Shown: positions 8,501 through 17,115 of the stretch, one piece after another
Layout: every line of letters starts with the position of its first letter
How positions within the stretch are numbered: the stretch's first letter is position 1
Source: Micromonospora zingiberis
GTDB lineage: Bacteria; Actinomycetota; Actinomycetes; Mycobacteriales; Micromonosporaceae
Length of the DNA stretch: 64,000 nt
Direction: 5' to 3'
Assembly (NCBI RefSeq): GCF_004331455.1
Contig: NZ_SJJR01000004.1
Location: 1-64,000 of the forward strand
Notes under the pieces: model-generated
Seen by the model: the letters and a program-made list of their open reading frames with translations, nothing else
What the model was told of the DNA's origin: nothing
Database searches by the model: none
Program-made: the position numbers and the translations under genes

Positions 8501-11062
8501 ACCGACGGCCGGGCGTACGCGCTGGTGACCGCCCCCGCCGGTGGGGTGCGCGTGGTGGACGGCGAGCTGACCGGCGCGTACACCTCGTTGCCGTTGACCG
8601 CGCAGCGCAACGGGCTCACCGAGGCCCAGCGCGCGGCCTTCCCGCACCTGTGGGACCACCGGGCCTTCACCCTGGACCGGCGGGACCTGGCAAAAGTGCC
8701 GGCGGCGCTGCGTGGGCAGCTGCTGGTGACCGAGCGGGCCGCCGACGGCACCCTGCTCGGTGCCACCGGCGTGCAGATCCCCGGCGTGCTCGACGACGTG
8801 TACGCCCCGGCCACCTCCGCCCAACTCGGGGCGACCTTCACCGGTGGCGTACCGACGCTGGCGGTCTGGGCACCGACCGCCCGGACCGTGTCGCTGGACC
8901 TGTTCGACTCGCCCACGGCCACGCCCCGCACCCTGGCCATGCGCCGCGACGACCGCACCGGCGTCTGGTCGGTACGCGGCGCGCGGGACTGGACCGGCAA
9001 GTACTACCGCTACCGGGTGCAGACCTGGCAACCGGCCGCACAGCAGATGGTCACCGCCGCGGTGACCGACCCGTACTCGGTGGCGCTCGCGGCGAACTCC
9101 ACGCACAGCCAGATCGCCGACCTCACCGACCCGAAGCTGGCCCCGCCCGGTTGGGCCACGCTCCGCAAGCCGGCCGGGGTGCCGGCGGCCAAGGTGCAGA
9201 TCACCGAGCTGTCGGTGCGGGACTTCTCCATCGCCGACAGCACCGTGCCGGCCGACCGGCGCGGCACCTTCCTGGCCTTCACCGACCCGGCCACCGCCGG
9301 CATGAAGCACCTCAGGGCGATCAGCGACGCCGGGGTGAACCACCTGCACCTGCTGCCCGCGTTCGACTTCGCCACCATTCCCGAGCGGCGGGCCGACCAG
9401 CGGCAGCCGGACTGCGACCTGGCCGCCCTGCCACCGGACTCCGACCGGCAACAGGAGTGCATCGCCGCGGTGCGCGACACCGACGGCTACAACTGGGGGT
9501 ACGACCCGCTGCACTACACCGTCCCGGAGGGCGGGTACGCCGTCGACCCGGACGGCGCGCGGCGCACCACCGAGTTCCGGCAGATGGTCGCCGGGGTCAA
9601 CGGGGCCGGCCTGCGGGTGGTCATGGACGTGGTCTACAACCACACCTCGGCGGCCGGCACCGACCCGCGCTCGGTGCTCGACCAGATCGTCCCCGGCTAC
9701 TACCACCGGCTGCTCGACGACGGGGCGGTGGCCACCTCCACCTGCTGCGCCAACACCGCACCGGAACACGCGATGATGGGCAAGCTGGTGGTCGACTCGC
9801 TGGTCACCTGGGCCAAGGCGTACAAGGTGGACGGGTTCCGGTTCGACCTGATGGGCCACCACCCGAAGGCGAACATCCTGGCCGTGCGTACGGCGCTGGA
9901 CAAGCTGACCGTGGCCCGCGACGGCGTGGACGGCAAGCGGATCCTGCTCTACGGCGAGGGGTGGAACTTCGGCGAGGTCGCCGACGACGCCCGGTTCGTG
10001 CAGGCCACCCAGGCCAACATGGCCGGCACCGGGATCGGCACCTTCAACGACCGGCTGCGCGACGCGGTACGCGGCGGTGGGCCGTTCGACGACAACCCGC
10101 GCCAGCAGGGCTTCGCGTCCGGGCTGTTCACCGACCCGAACGGCGACCCGGTCAACGGCTCCGCCGCCGAACAGCGGGCCCGGCTGCTGCACCAGCACGA
10201 CCTGATCAAGGTCGGGTTGGCCGGCAACCTGCGTGGCTACCGGTTCACCGACTCGGCGGGCCGGACGGTGACCGGTGACCAGGTCGACTACAACGGCTCG
10301 CCCGCCGGCTACACGGACGCCCCTGGTGAGGCGATCACCTACGTCGACGCGCACGACAACGAGATCCTGTACGACGCGCTGGCCTACAAGTTGCCGCAGG
10401 CCACCTCGGCCACCGACCGCGCCCGGATGCAGGTGCTCGCGCTGAGCACGGTGGTGATGGGTCAGGGCGCCGGCTTCGTCACCACCGGCACCGAGCGGCT
10501 GCGGTCGAAGTCGCTGGACCGCAACTCGTACAACTCGGGGGACTGGTTCAACCAGATCCGCTGGGACTGCACCCAGGGCAACGGCTTCGGCATCGGCCTG
10601 CCGGCCGCCGAGGACAACCGCGACAAGTGGCCGTACGCCCGGCCGCTGCTGGCCGACCCGAAGCTGGTGCCGGACTGCGCGGCGGTCGAGTTGGCCGACG
10701 CCCGGTACGCCGAGCTGCTGCGGATCCGGGACTCCGCACCGGTGTTCGGGCTGCCCACCGCGCGCGAGGTGCAGCGGCGGGTCGGGTTCCCGCTGTCCGG
10801 CCCGGACGAGACGCCCGGGGTGCTCACCATGACCCTCGACGCGCGGGGCCTGGGCGGGGCGTGGAAGTCGGTGACGGTGGTCTTCAACAGCACCCCGGAG
10901 TCGGCGACCCAGCGGATCACCGGGCTACGTGGGGCGGACGTCGCGTTGCACCCGGTGCTGCGTTCGTCGGCCGACCCGGTGCTGCGTACGGCGGCGTTCG
11001 ACGCGTCGACCGGCACGTTCACCGTACCGGCGCGCAGCGTGGCCGTCTTCGTCCAGCGGTGA
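5570..11062 (+). CDS. pulA: Secreted two-catalytic-domain GH13 enzyme: alpha-amylase fused to pullulanase
   Basis: The product has 1,830 residues with a signal peptide (about 1-39). The first GH13 module shows region I DVIVNHT (about 196), II GFRLDTVKH (325), III GEVY (361) and IV FLGNHD (430). A beta-sandwich and an Ig-like domain follow, then two CBM41/PUD-type starch-binding modules (about 737-838 and 851-940), a pullulanase linker domain and a CBM48-like domain (about 1095-1170). The second GH13 module has DVVYNHT (1353), GFRFDLMGHH (1421), GEGWNF (1461) and YVDAHDNE (1590). All catalytic Asp/Glu positions are present in both modules. It should cut alpha-1,4 and alpha-1,6 bonds in starch, glycogen or pullulan outside the cell. 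TTGC repeats upstream suggest maltodextrin-type control. Confidence 0.92.
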   Translation: MNPPPIPRKALLALVFLLILTLLGTPVAVQPTAAVAAAAGTGPPSPTGAVTWNAEPTAKALLDAGTSRARAEQFYFVLPDRFANGDPRNDRGGLTGDRLRTGYDPTDKGFYQGGDLKGLIDRLDYIEGLGTTAIWLAPVFKNRPVQGEGDDVSAGYHGYWITDFTQVDPHFGSTADLKKLVQSAHRRGIKVYLDVIVNHTADVITYAEDRYNYVDKATAPYRDAQGRPFEDRNYADGSRGFPKVNTDSFPYTPTFASPADAKVKVPAWLNDPTMYHNRGDSTFVGENSEYGDFFGLDDLWTERPEVVRGMTKIYADWVQATGVDGFRLDTVKHVNMDFWPQFSQGIDQAAARAGKQDFFMFGEVYSADPEITSDYVRQGALPATLDFAFQEAARGYTANDGSAKALANVYARDDLYAARDTHAGRLPTFLGNHDMGRIGSFIAGGSTDPATHLRRDQLAHELMFLTRGQPVIYSGDEQGFTGAGGDKDARQPMFAAQTPDYLDDDLLGTDRTHAQDQFDRTHPLYRTIAGLGELRQAHPALRDGVQVTRYAADGPGVFAFSRFDPDQRTEYLVAVNNAPTAQTVTVDTWSPGATFTGIYGATGRPAAAGDGKLTLTVPPLSAVVHRAGKPVALPSAKPGITITTPDAPPATRAEVTAQVTGDPLATVTMAARVAGGRWTLLGTAHRAPYTVHHDLTGLAAGTKVEYLAVVRDGRGRTATARSATTVDTPEQAGSSRDWLVVHYQRPDGEYPDWGLYTWGDIDPAYATQWPQGQPFAGTDAYGRFAWVKLKPGAKSVGFLVVDADGNKDVENDRTVDVTQTGEVWVKQGDPATYQSREEAAGEPAPPVEEGTAVIHYRRPDGNYDGWGLHLWDGAANPTDWSRPMPPTRIDSFGAEFRVPLAEGATGLSYIVHSGDEKDLPQDQRLDFAEAGREVWLLAATPGRLLPSTATGTGTDTDIGKQRAHWIDRSTVAWRTGPTDGRAYALVTAPAGGVRVVDGELTGAYTSLPLTAQRNGLTEAQRAAFPHLWDHRAFTLDRRDLAKVPAALRGQLLVTERAADGTLLGATGVQIPGVLDDVYAPATSAQLGATFTGGVPTLAVWAPTARTVSLDLFDSPTATPRTLAMRRDDRTGVWSVRGARDWTGKYYRYRVQTWQPAAQQMVTAAVTDPYSVALAANSTHSQIADLTDPKLAPPGWATLRKPAGVPAAKVQITELSVRDFSIADSTVPADRRGTFLAFTDPATAGMKHLRAISDAGVNHLHLLPAFDFATIPERRADQRQPDCDLAALPPDSDRQQECIAAVRDTDGYNWGYDPLHYTVPEGGYAVDPDGARRTTEFRQMVAGVNGAGLRVVMDVVYNHTSAAGTDPRSVLDQIVPGYYHRLLDDGAVATSTCCANTAPEHAMMGKLVVDSLVTWAKAYKVDGFRFDLMGHHPKANILAVRTALDKLTVARDGVDGKRILLYGEGWNFGEVADDARFVQATQANMAGTGIGTFNDRLRDAVRGGGPFDDNPRQQGFASGLFTDPNGDPVNGSAAEQRARLLHQHDLIKVGLAGNLRGYRFTDSAGRTVTGDQVDYNGSPAGYTDAPGEAITYVDAHDNEILYDALAYKLPQATSATDRARMQVLALSTVVMGQGAGFVTTGTERLRSKSLDRNSYNSGDWFNQIRWDCTQGNGFGIGLPAAEDNRDKWPYARPLLADPKLVPDCAAVELADARYAELLRIRDSAPVFGLPTAREVQRRVGFPLSGPDETPGVLTMTLDARGLGGAWKSVTVVFNSTPESATQRITGLRGADVALHPVLRSSADPVLRTAAFDASTGTFTVPARSVAVFVQR

Positions 11063-11068
11063 CGCGAA

Positions 11069-11099
11069 GCGGGGCTGGCCGATAATCGGCCAGCCCCGC
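11069..11099. terminator. Perfect 15-bp-arm hairpin between convergent genes
   Basis: Arms GCGGGGCTGGCCGAT (11069-11083) and its exact complement (11085-11099) are separated by one base. The hairpin sits between the amylase-pullulanase stop (11062) and the converging fucosidase stop (11125), so it likely ends transcription from both sides. Confidence 0.8.
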
Positions 11100-11124
11100 C
11101 CGCGTGCCATGTACGGGTGATCGG

Positions 11125-14100
11125 TCAGCCGCCGATCGCGATCGCGAAGATGTGCATGGTGGCGACGCCGACGGCCGCCCGGGCGCTGATGTTCGGCAGG
11201 TCGACCCGGGCCACCTCCTTGTCCTCCAGTGGCAGCCCGACCACGTAGACCGTCGCCTGGGTGTTGGCCCGCTGGTTGTTGGGCCGGTTCTGGTAGGGCG
11301 CGACGATCGCCCCGACCCCGCCGGGGCGCGGCGGGCCGGCCCAGTCCGGGCAGCCGAGGGTGTGGGTCGTGCGGGTGCCGTCGGCGTAGACGACGGTGGC
11401 CGGCCCGGACACCGCGCCGTAGGTGCCGGTCAGCAGGAAGCCGAGGGTCTTACCCTTGCCGGTCACCTTGACGGACTGCCCGGAGGCGATGACGTTGTCG
11501 GGGCTGCCGATGGCGCCACCGGGCCAGGTGAAGTCCACCCCGCCGGCGTTGACCGTGGCGCCCGGGGTGACCCCGACCTGAGCCAGCGCCTGGGCGGAGA
11601 TGGTGCCGCCGTTGCCGTCGAAGTTGCCGGCGTTGGTGTTGGTGTCGGCGGTGACACCAACGTTGGTGAAGCTCTCCTCGACCGGGGCCTCCCGGCCGTC
11701 CCAGACCCGGACCCGGGCCGTGGCGGACGCGGTCCAGTCCCGGCCGCTGACCTCGGCGACCAGGTCGGCGGTGCCGCTCTGCGCGGACTCGGCGGCGGTC
11801 ACCGTGAACTCGACGGTGCGTTCCGAGTCGGGCGGCAGCGGACGCAGGTCGAGGTGCGCCGGTGTGACGCTCCACCCCGACGGGACCTTGAGCGAGACCC
11901 GCGCCGAGGGCGCGATCGGCATGTCCACCGCCCGGACCGTCACGGCGACCGTCGCCGCCGCCCCCCCGCCCACCTCGTACGGCGCGCTCATGCTGACCTT
12001 CTGCAGGGCGTACGCGCGGTAGGTGTGCCCGGCCCTGCCGGCGAGTTCGACCAGATCGGCCTCGATCTTTCTGGGCCTGACCACCCCGTTGCCGCGGGTG
12101 ATGTCCCGCACGGTGTAGCGCCCGGCGAACAGTTGGCCGCGCAGCTTGACCCGGCCGTCGCGGTCCGCCTTGACGAGGATCTCGTCGGCCTGGCCGCCGC
12201 TCCACGTCACGCCCACGGTGTAGCCGCCGCGCCCGCGCAGACCCTTGACCTTCCCGTCCGGCCAGGCCGCCGGTAGTGCCGGTAGCAGGTGCAGTTCGTT
12301 GGCGTGGCTTTGCAGCAGCATTTCGGCGATGCCGGCGGTGGCGCCGAAGTTGCCGTCGATCTGGAACGGTGGGTGCAGGTCGAACATGTTGGGGGCGAGG
12401 CGGGCGGGGGTGGCGAGGTAGCGGATCAGGTCGTGGGCGCGGTTGCCCTCTTCCATCCGGGCCCAGAAGTTGATTTTCCAGGCCAGGGACCAGCCGGTGC
12501 CGTCGTCGCCACGGATGTCCAGGGTCCGTCGGGCCGCTTCGAACAACTCCGGGGTGCCGCGTTTGGTGATCTGGTTGCTGGGGGCCAGGCCGTAGAGGTG
12601 GGAGATGTGCCGGTGGGTGCGTTCGGTTTCCACCCAGTCGTACAGCCACTCCATGATGTTGCCGCGCGAGCCGATCTGCATCGGTGCGAGCCGGTCCCGG
12701 GTCGCCAGGACCTGGGACCGGAAGTCGGCGTCGATCCCCAACAGCCTGCTCGCCTGGGCGCAGCCGTTGAACAGGTCGACCAGGATCTGGTTGTCCATGG
12801 TCGGCCCGGCGCAGACGCTGGCGTTGGCGTGGTGGCCGATCTCCGGCGAGTTGGAGGGGTTGGTGACCAGGTAGCCGAGATTGGGTTCGGTGACGAGGGT
12901 GTCGAGGAAGAACTGGGCGGCGCCCTTCATCGCGGGGTAGTTGGCCCGGAGGAATTCGAGGTCGCCGGTGAACAGGTAGTGGTCCCAGATCATGGTGGCC
13001 AGCCAGGCGCCGCCGGTCTGCCACATCCCCCAGAACGCGCCGTCGACCACCGACGAGCCGCGCCAGGCATCGGTGTTGTGGTGGGTGACCCAGCCGCCAG
13101 CGCCGTACTGCACCTGGGCGGTGCGGGCGCCGCTGACCGTCAGATCCTGGATCATCCCGAACACCGGCTCGTAACACTCCGACAGGTTCGTGCTGTCGGC
13201 CGGCCAGTAGTTCATCGGCAGGTTGGCGTTGATGGTGTACTTCGAGTCCCAGGCCGGGGTCAGCGAGTCGTTCCAGATGCCCTGGAGGTTCGCCGGCTGG
13301 GTACCGGGCCGGGAGGACGCGATCAGCAGGTACCGGCCGAACTGGAACAACAGCGCGGAGAACTGCGGATCGTCGAGGCTGTTGTGCTGGGCGATCCGTA
13401 CGTCGGTCGGCTGGTCGGCCGCCTCCGTACGCCCCAGGTCCAGCTCCAGCCGCCCGAACAGCTTCTGGTAGTCGGCCACGTGCCGGCGGCGCAGTACGTC
13501 GTAGGAGCGCTCCTCGGCCGCGTTCAGGTGGCCCCACGCGACGCCCGTGTAGTCGCCGCCGACGTTGCGGTAGTTGACGTAGCTGGAGCCGATCGAGATC
13601 AGTAGCGTCACGCTGTCGGCGGCGGTGACCTCGAGCGTGCCGGCGGAGCTGGCGACGCTACCGCCCTCGACGATCGCCCGGGCCAGGGCCAGGAACCTGA
13701 CCTGACCGCTGACCCCCTCCTGGTTGCTGGAGACACCGTCGATGGCCACCGTCGCGCTGTCCGGGCTGGAGACCGTCGTCCGCTGTGGACTGTCGAACCG
13801 CGCCGTGAAGGTGATGGCGCCGGGTCGGTCGGCGGTCAGCCGCATGGCGATCACCTGGTCCGGCGCGCTCGCGAGCATTTCGCGCCGGTACCGTACGCCG
13901 TCCCGGACGAACGTGACGGACGTGGTGGCCGTGGTGAGGTCCAACTGCCGGTGGTACTCGGAGAACCCGGCGGGGCCGGGGAAGGTCAGCCGCAGATTGC
14001 CGACGGTCTGGTAGGCCAGTTGGCCGGGCGGGTTCCCCATCATCGTCTGGTTGATCAGGTTCTGGGCCTGGACCCACTGGTTCTCGAAGACCAGACGTTG

Positions 14101-14427
14101 GATCTCGGGCAGCGCCTCGGCGCCCCGGGGATTGCTGGAGTCGTACGGGCCGCCGGCCCAGACGGTGTCCTCGTTGAGCTGGATCCGTTCGGCGTCCACA
14201 TTGCCGAACACCATGGCACCGAGCCGGCCGTTGCCAATGGGCAGCGCCCGCAGCCAGTCCGTGCCGGCCGCCTCGTCGTACCAGAGCGCGAGGTCGCCGG
14301 CGGCGCGTACCTCCGGGGGTGCGGTCGACCCGGCTCGGGCGGTCGCCGTCCAGGTGAATGGGAACAGTGTCGCGCCGGCTCCGGCGGCGCCGAACCTGAG
14401 CAGTTGCCTTCGGGAGAGATCTGGCAT
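11125..14427 (-). CDS. GH95 family alpha-L-fucosidase-like protein, Tat-exported
   Basis: ATG at 14427 sits behind GGAGGACC and gives 1,100 residues. The N-terminus has a twin-arginine signal (SRRQLLRFG, hydrophobic stretch, then ARA), so it is exported folded. The body matches GH95: early ALPIGNGRLGAMVFG and WAGGPYD, the Asn-rich TINANLPMNYWP (about 396-407), EIGHHANAS, and HPPFQIDGNFGATAG (about 682), which holds the Asp equivalent to the catalytic base of Bifidobacterium AfcA. An NEW3-type sandwich (about 810-910) and a further C-terminal beta domain (about 910-1100) follow. GH95 members are inverting 1,2-alpha-fucosidases or alpha-L-galactosidases; the substrate here is probably plant or microbial polysaccharide. 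Confidence 0.88.
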   Translation of the reverse strand: MPDLSRRQLLRFGAAGAGATLFPFTWTATARAGSTAPPEVRAAGDLALWYDEAAGTDWLRALPIGNGRLGAMVFGNVDAERIQLNEDTVWAGGPYDSSNPRGAEALPEIQRLVFENQWVQAQNLINQTMMGNPPGQLAYQTVGNLRLTFPGPAGFSEYHRQLDLTTATTSVTFVRDGVRYRREMLASAPDQVIAMRLTADRPGAITFTARFDSPQRTTVSSPDSATVAIDGVSSNQEGVSGQVRFLALARAIVEGGSVASSAGTLEVTAADSVTLLISIGSSYVNYRNVGGDYTGVAWGHLNAAEERSYDVLRRRHVADYQKLFGRLELDLGRTEAADQPTDVRIAQHNSLDDPQFSALLFQFGRYLLIASSRPGTQPANLQGIWNDSLTPAWDSKYTINANLPMNYWPADSTNLSECYEPVFGMIQDLTVSGARTAQVQYGAGGWVTHHNTDAWRGSSVVDGAFWGMWQTGGAWLATMIWDHYLFTGDLEFLRANYPAMKGAAQFFLDTLVTEPNLGYLVTNPSNSPEIGHHANASVCAGPTMDNQILVDLFNGCAQASRLLGIDADFRSQVLATRDRLAPMQIGSRGNIMEWLYDWVETERTHRHISHLYGLAPSNQITKRGTPELFEAARRTLDIRGDDGTGWSLAWKINFWARMEEGNRAHDLIRYLATPARLAPNMFDLHPPFQIDGNFGATAGIAEMLLQSHANELHLLPALPAAWPDGKVKGLRGRGGYTVGVTWSGGQADEILVKADRDGRVKLRGQLFAGRYTVRDITRGNGVVRPRKIEADLVELAGRAGHTYRAYALQKVSMSAPYEVGGGAAATVAVTVRAVDMPIAPSARVSLKVPSGWSVTPAHLDLRPLPPDSERTVEFTVTAAESAQSGTADLVAEVSGRDWTASATARVRVWDGREAPVEESFTNVGVTADTNTNAGNFDGNGGTISAQALAQVGVTPGATVNAGGVDFTWPGGAIGSPDNVIASGQSVKVTGKGKTLGFLLTGTYGAVSGPATVVYADGTRTTHTLGCPDWAGPPRPGGVGAIVAPYQNRPNNQRANTQATVYVVGLPLEDKEVARVDLPNISARAAVGVATMHIFAIAIGG

Positions 14428-14569
14428 GTCGGTCCTCCAGTGGGGGGACGGGTTGTCCTTGCAGGAGGCCGGTCCCACTCCGGGGCGACTGGGGGTGCGG
14501 CGTCGGCGATGGGTGGCAGGGCTCGGTGCGGGGCGGCGGCGGTGAGGGGCTCGCTGCAAGATGACGGCA

Positions 14570-14599
14570 AGGCTACAAACATGTGATGTATCGAGTCAA
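14570..14599 (-). promoter_or_regulatory. Candidate sigma-70-type promoter of the GH95 gene
   Basis: Reading leftward, TTGACT (14599-14594) is followed after 18 bp by TAGCCT (14575-14570). This resembles actinomycete housekeeping promoters and would give a leader of roughly 135 bases before the ATG at 14427. No firm operator is seen, although an AT-rich stretch lies just upstream. Confidence 0.45.
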
Positions 14600-14757
14600 T
14601 GACTGTAACGAAAGATATTGATGTTGCGCTGTTGCCCAGGCTGGGCCGGGTCTGTCAGGTCCGCAACGGTCGGTGTGGAGTGGAACCGCTCACGGCTGCG
14701 TTCCGTAATCATCAGACCTTTGATGGGGGTGAGGTGAACCCGCCGGACGCGCGACGC

Positions 14758-14795
14758 GGACCGGCCCCCTTCCGCTTTCGGAAGAGGGCCGGTCC
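14758..14795 (-). terminator. Strong hairpin downstream of the beta-helix gene
   Basis: GGACCGGCCC...CTTCCG, a CTTT loop, then CGGAAG...GGGCCGGTCC form a near-perfect stem. It lies just past the stop of the leftward gene at 14834. Confidence 0.75.
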
Positions 14796-14833
14796 CGGTC
14801 GAAGCCGGTGTCAACACCGGACAACCAGATGGA

Positions 14834-16516
14834 TCAGCCGAAGCAGCCGTCCGGAATCACCGGGCTGCCGAGGCAGTTGGTGGGGCGGTTGTCGGTGATG
14901 ACGGACTTGTCGTCCAGCACCACGCCGTCGTTGGTGGTGAAGACACCACCCGGCTTGTTGGTGGCGGTGTTGTGAGCCACCTTGGTCTTGGTCAGGTAGA
15001 CCCAGCCGCCCTTGTTGAAGATGCCGGCACCGGTGGCGTGCGGGCCGACGGCACGGTTGCCCGTGACCTCGGTGTTCCGCAGCGTGGTCTTGCTGTCGTC
15101 GTTGAACAGGCCGGCACCGAAGAACCCGGCGACGTTGTCCTTGATGACGCTGTCGTCGACCGTGGCGGTGCTCCAGTCGACCACCGCCAGGCCGCCGCCG
15201 ACACCCGCGGTGGTGTTCTTCGCGACCGTGGTGTGTGCCAGGGTGAGCTGGCTCTTCTTGGCCGCGAGGATGCCGCCACCGGCGATCAGCGCGGTGTTGT
15301 CGGAGACCTTCGAGTGCTTGACGGAGGTCTGACCGCCGATGTCGAGGATGCCACCGCCGAAGCCGGTGGTCTCGTTCCCCTCGATCTCGGACTTCTTGAC
15401 GTACAGCGTGCCGTTGTCGATGCCGGCGTGGTGCAGCTTGCCCTGGTACGGCTTGAACTTGACCAGGCCGTTGGAGATACCGGCACCGCCGATGATCGCC
15501 TGGTTGTTCTTCACCACCGACTTCTCGATCTCGAGGACGCCGACGTTGAGGATGCCGCCGCCGAAGAGGAAGGCGGTGTTGTCGGCGACCTTGCTCTCGT
15601 CGATCCTGGTCTGGCCGTAGTTGGCCACGGCACCACCGCTGGCGCCGGACTGGTTGTCGACGAACTCGGTGTCGAATACATCGGCCCGGCCGCCCGGCTG
15701 CACCAGCAGGCCCGCGCCGTCGAAGCGGCCCGGCTCCCAGTTGCCATCGGCCTCGACCTGCTCGTCGGACTGCCACTCCTGCTCGCCGTCGACCTGGGCG
15801 GTGGCCGGCGTCGCCGGCGCATCGATCTTGGCCGGCGGCTCAGCCGCTGCCGTCGGCCCGGCCTGCAGCGCGGTGGCCAGCGGCTTGCCGCCCTGGACCG
15901 CGTCCGTCGCCGCACCCGAGCCGGAGAACTGCGACCACGTCTCGCGCGGCTCCGGCGCCGACACCTTCTTGGCCGGCGCGGTCTGGCCGCCCTTGATCGT
16001 CAGGCCCTTGAGGGTGAGTTCCCCACCGGGGCCGACGTTGAGGATGCGGAACGGCTTGGCCGTGGCATCCCGCTCGATCTTGGTCTTCTCACCCTTGAGG
16101 GTGATCGGCTGGGTGATCTTCGGTAGGCCGTTGCCCCACTTGTCGTGCCGGGTCAGCTTGTAGGTGCAGTGCTCGGCCAGCTTCAGCGTGGCACCGTTCC
16201 TGTTGTTGGCGAGGGTGATCGCCTCGATCAGCTTGTCGGTGTCGCAGGGCACCTCCTTCGCCCGCTCGTCGTGTCGATCGCGGTCCTTCTTCTTGCCGTC
16301 GTGTCCCGTGTCGCCCTGGTCGCCGTCCCGGCTGACCTGCTGAGCGGTCGACCACTTCAGGCCGTCCGTACCGCCGACCGCCCCGGCGCCTGCGACGCCG
16401 ACCGCAGCGATGCTCACCACGCCGGTCAATCCGGCCACGCCGCTGGCCACCCAGAGCTTGCGGCGACGCTTCGGCGCCGTCGGCCGATCATCGTTGTTCG
16501 CTAGGTAGTTGGACAT
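14834..16516 (-). CDS. Surface parallel beta-helix protein with N-terminal membrane segment (paralogue A)
   Basis: The product has 560 residues from ATG 16516. A cytoplasmic start with KRRRK precedes one hydrophobic segment (about residues 22-48), which could be a signal anchor or uncleaved signal. A charged Lys/Asp/Arg-rich stretch, a conserved block (EVPCDTDKLIEAI, HCTYKLTRH, WGNGLP) and FRILNVGPGGELTLKGLTI begin the helix. After an Ala/Pro insertion come about ten rungs with NxxxxGGGIxNxG patterns like polymorphic or adhesin beta-helices. The protein ends NRPTNCLGSPVIPDGCFG. No catalytic motif is visible; a structural or adhesive surface role is likely. The next gene upstream (17142-18869) is a clear paralogue. 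Confidence 0.75.
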   Translation of the reverse strand: MSNYLANNDDRPTAPKRRRKLWVASGVAGLTGVVSIAAVGVAGAGAVGGTDGLKWSTAQQVSRDGDQGDTGHDGKKKDRDRHDERAKEVPCDTDKLIEAITLANNRNGATLKLAEHCTYKLTRHDKWGNGLPKITQPITLKGEKTKIERDATAKPFRILNVGPGGELTLKGLTIKGGQTAPAKKVSAPEPRETWSQFSGSGAATDAVQGGKPLATALQAGPTAAAEPPAKIDAPATPATAQVDGEQEWQSDEQVEADGNWEPGRFDGAGLLVQPGGRADVFDTEFVDNQSGASGGAVANYGQTRIDESKVADNTAFLFGGGILNVGVLEIEKSVVKNNQAIIGGAGISNGLVKFKPYQGKLHHAGIDNGTLYVKKSEIEGNETTGFGGGILDIGGQTSVKHSKVSDNTALIAGGGILAAKKSQLTLAHTTVAKNTTAGVGGGLAVVDWSTATVDDSVIKDNVAGFFGAGLFNDDSKTTLRNTEVTGNRAVGPHATGAGIFNKGGWVYLTKTKVAHNTATNKPGGVFTTNDGVVLDDKSVITDNRPTNCLGSPVIPDGCFG

Positions 16517-16578
16517 CGGAGCTCTCTGCCCTCTCCTCGTACCAGACAGGGTCGTTCCGCCATAGACGGACGTCCCCT

Positions 16579-16630
16579 GCTACAAATCGGTTGTAGCTCC
16601 CGAAACCCACGGTATGAGAATCTTCCTCAC
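16579..16630 (-). promoter_or_regulatory. Conserved upstream block with 7-bp-arm palindrome (copy A)
   Basis: GCTACAAATCGGTTGTAGC (16579-16597) is a perfect inverted repeat with a 5-base centre. GTATGAGA follows at 16612-16619 and TCCTCAC at 16624-16630. The same three blocks at the same spacing occur upstream of the paralogue (18932-18983), so both genes probably share a promoter architecture and a regulator, or an RNA hairpin in the leader. Confidence 0.6.
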
Positions 16631-16840
16631 CTCGCGGGCAAATGCGAAACAGCCCCACATTAGGTCCATTCCCCGCGCCCCCCACCCCACCCACCCACAC
16701 ACCCCCACCCCGCCCACACCCCGCCCTTCCACCCCACCCCACCCCACCCTCGTCCCCGCCCCACCCCGCGCCCTGGCCCCGCCCCCGGCCCCCGTCCCGG
16801 CCCGCGCCCCGCCCCCGGCCCGCGTCCTGGCCCCGTCCTG

Positions 16841-16913
16841 GCCCGGGTTGATCAAGAGCTTTGCGTCGCGCTCCTCGCCGTTCCAGGACGCAAACCCCTT
16901 GATCAACCCGGGC
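16841..16913. repeat. Long inverted repeat, TTGATCAAG family, copy 1
   Basis: The 27-base arms start GCCCGGGTTGATCAAG and end TTTGCGTC, with two mismatches and a 19-base spacer. The left arm has GAGC and the right arm, read in reverse complement, has GGGG at the same position. That asymmetry gives the element an orientation. Confidence 0.8.
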
Positions 16914-16966
16914 CAGGGTCCGCGCCCTGGCCCTCGTCCCGGCCCGCGCCCAAGCCCGGGTTCTGA

Positions 16967-17037
16967 CCCGAGTTGATCAAGGGGTTTGCGTCGCGCGACT
17001 CGGTGGTTCGGGACGCAAAGCTCTTGATCAACGCGGG
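16967..17037. repeat. Long inverted repeat, TTGATCAAG family, copy 2 (reverse orientation)
   Basis: The 26-base arms share GTTGATCAAG and TTTGCGTC with copy 1, but here the GGGG variant is on the left and GAGC on the right. It is therefore a reversed copy of the element 54 bp away. Confidence 0.8.
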
Positions 17038-17070
17038 CGAGGGGCAGGGGGAGGGGGGAGGGGGGAAGGG

Positions 17071-17115
17071 GGAGGGCTCCGCCGGGGCGCCGGGGGCGGC
17101 CCGGAGGAGCCCTCC
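17071..17115 (-). terminator. GC-rich hairpin after paralogue B
   Basis: GGAGGGCTCC (17071-17080) pairs with GGAGCCCTCC (17106-17115), with a further GC-rich stem between them. It lies just past the stop of the leftward gene at 17142. Confidence 0.65.

Noticed and set aside
5546..10354. A 1,602-codon open frame antisense to the amylase-pullulanase gene
   Set aside because: GC-rich genes create long antisense frames; the product is low-complexity (Val/Gly/Arg/His-rich) with no domain, while the sense frame has complete GH13 motifs.
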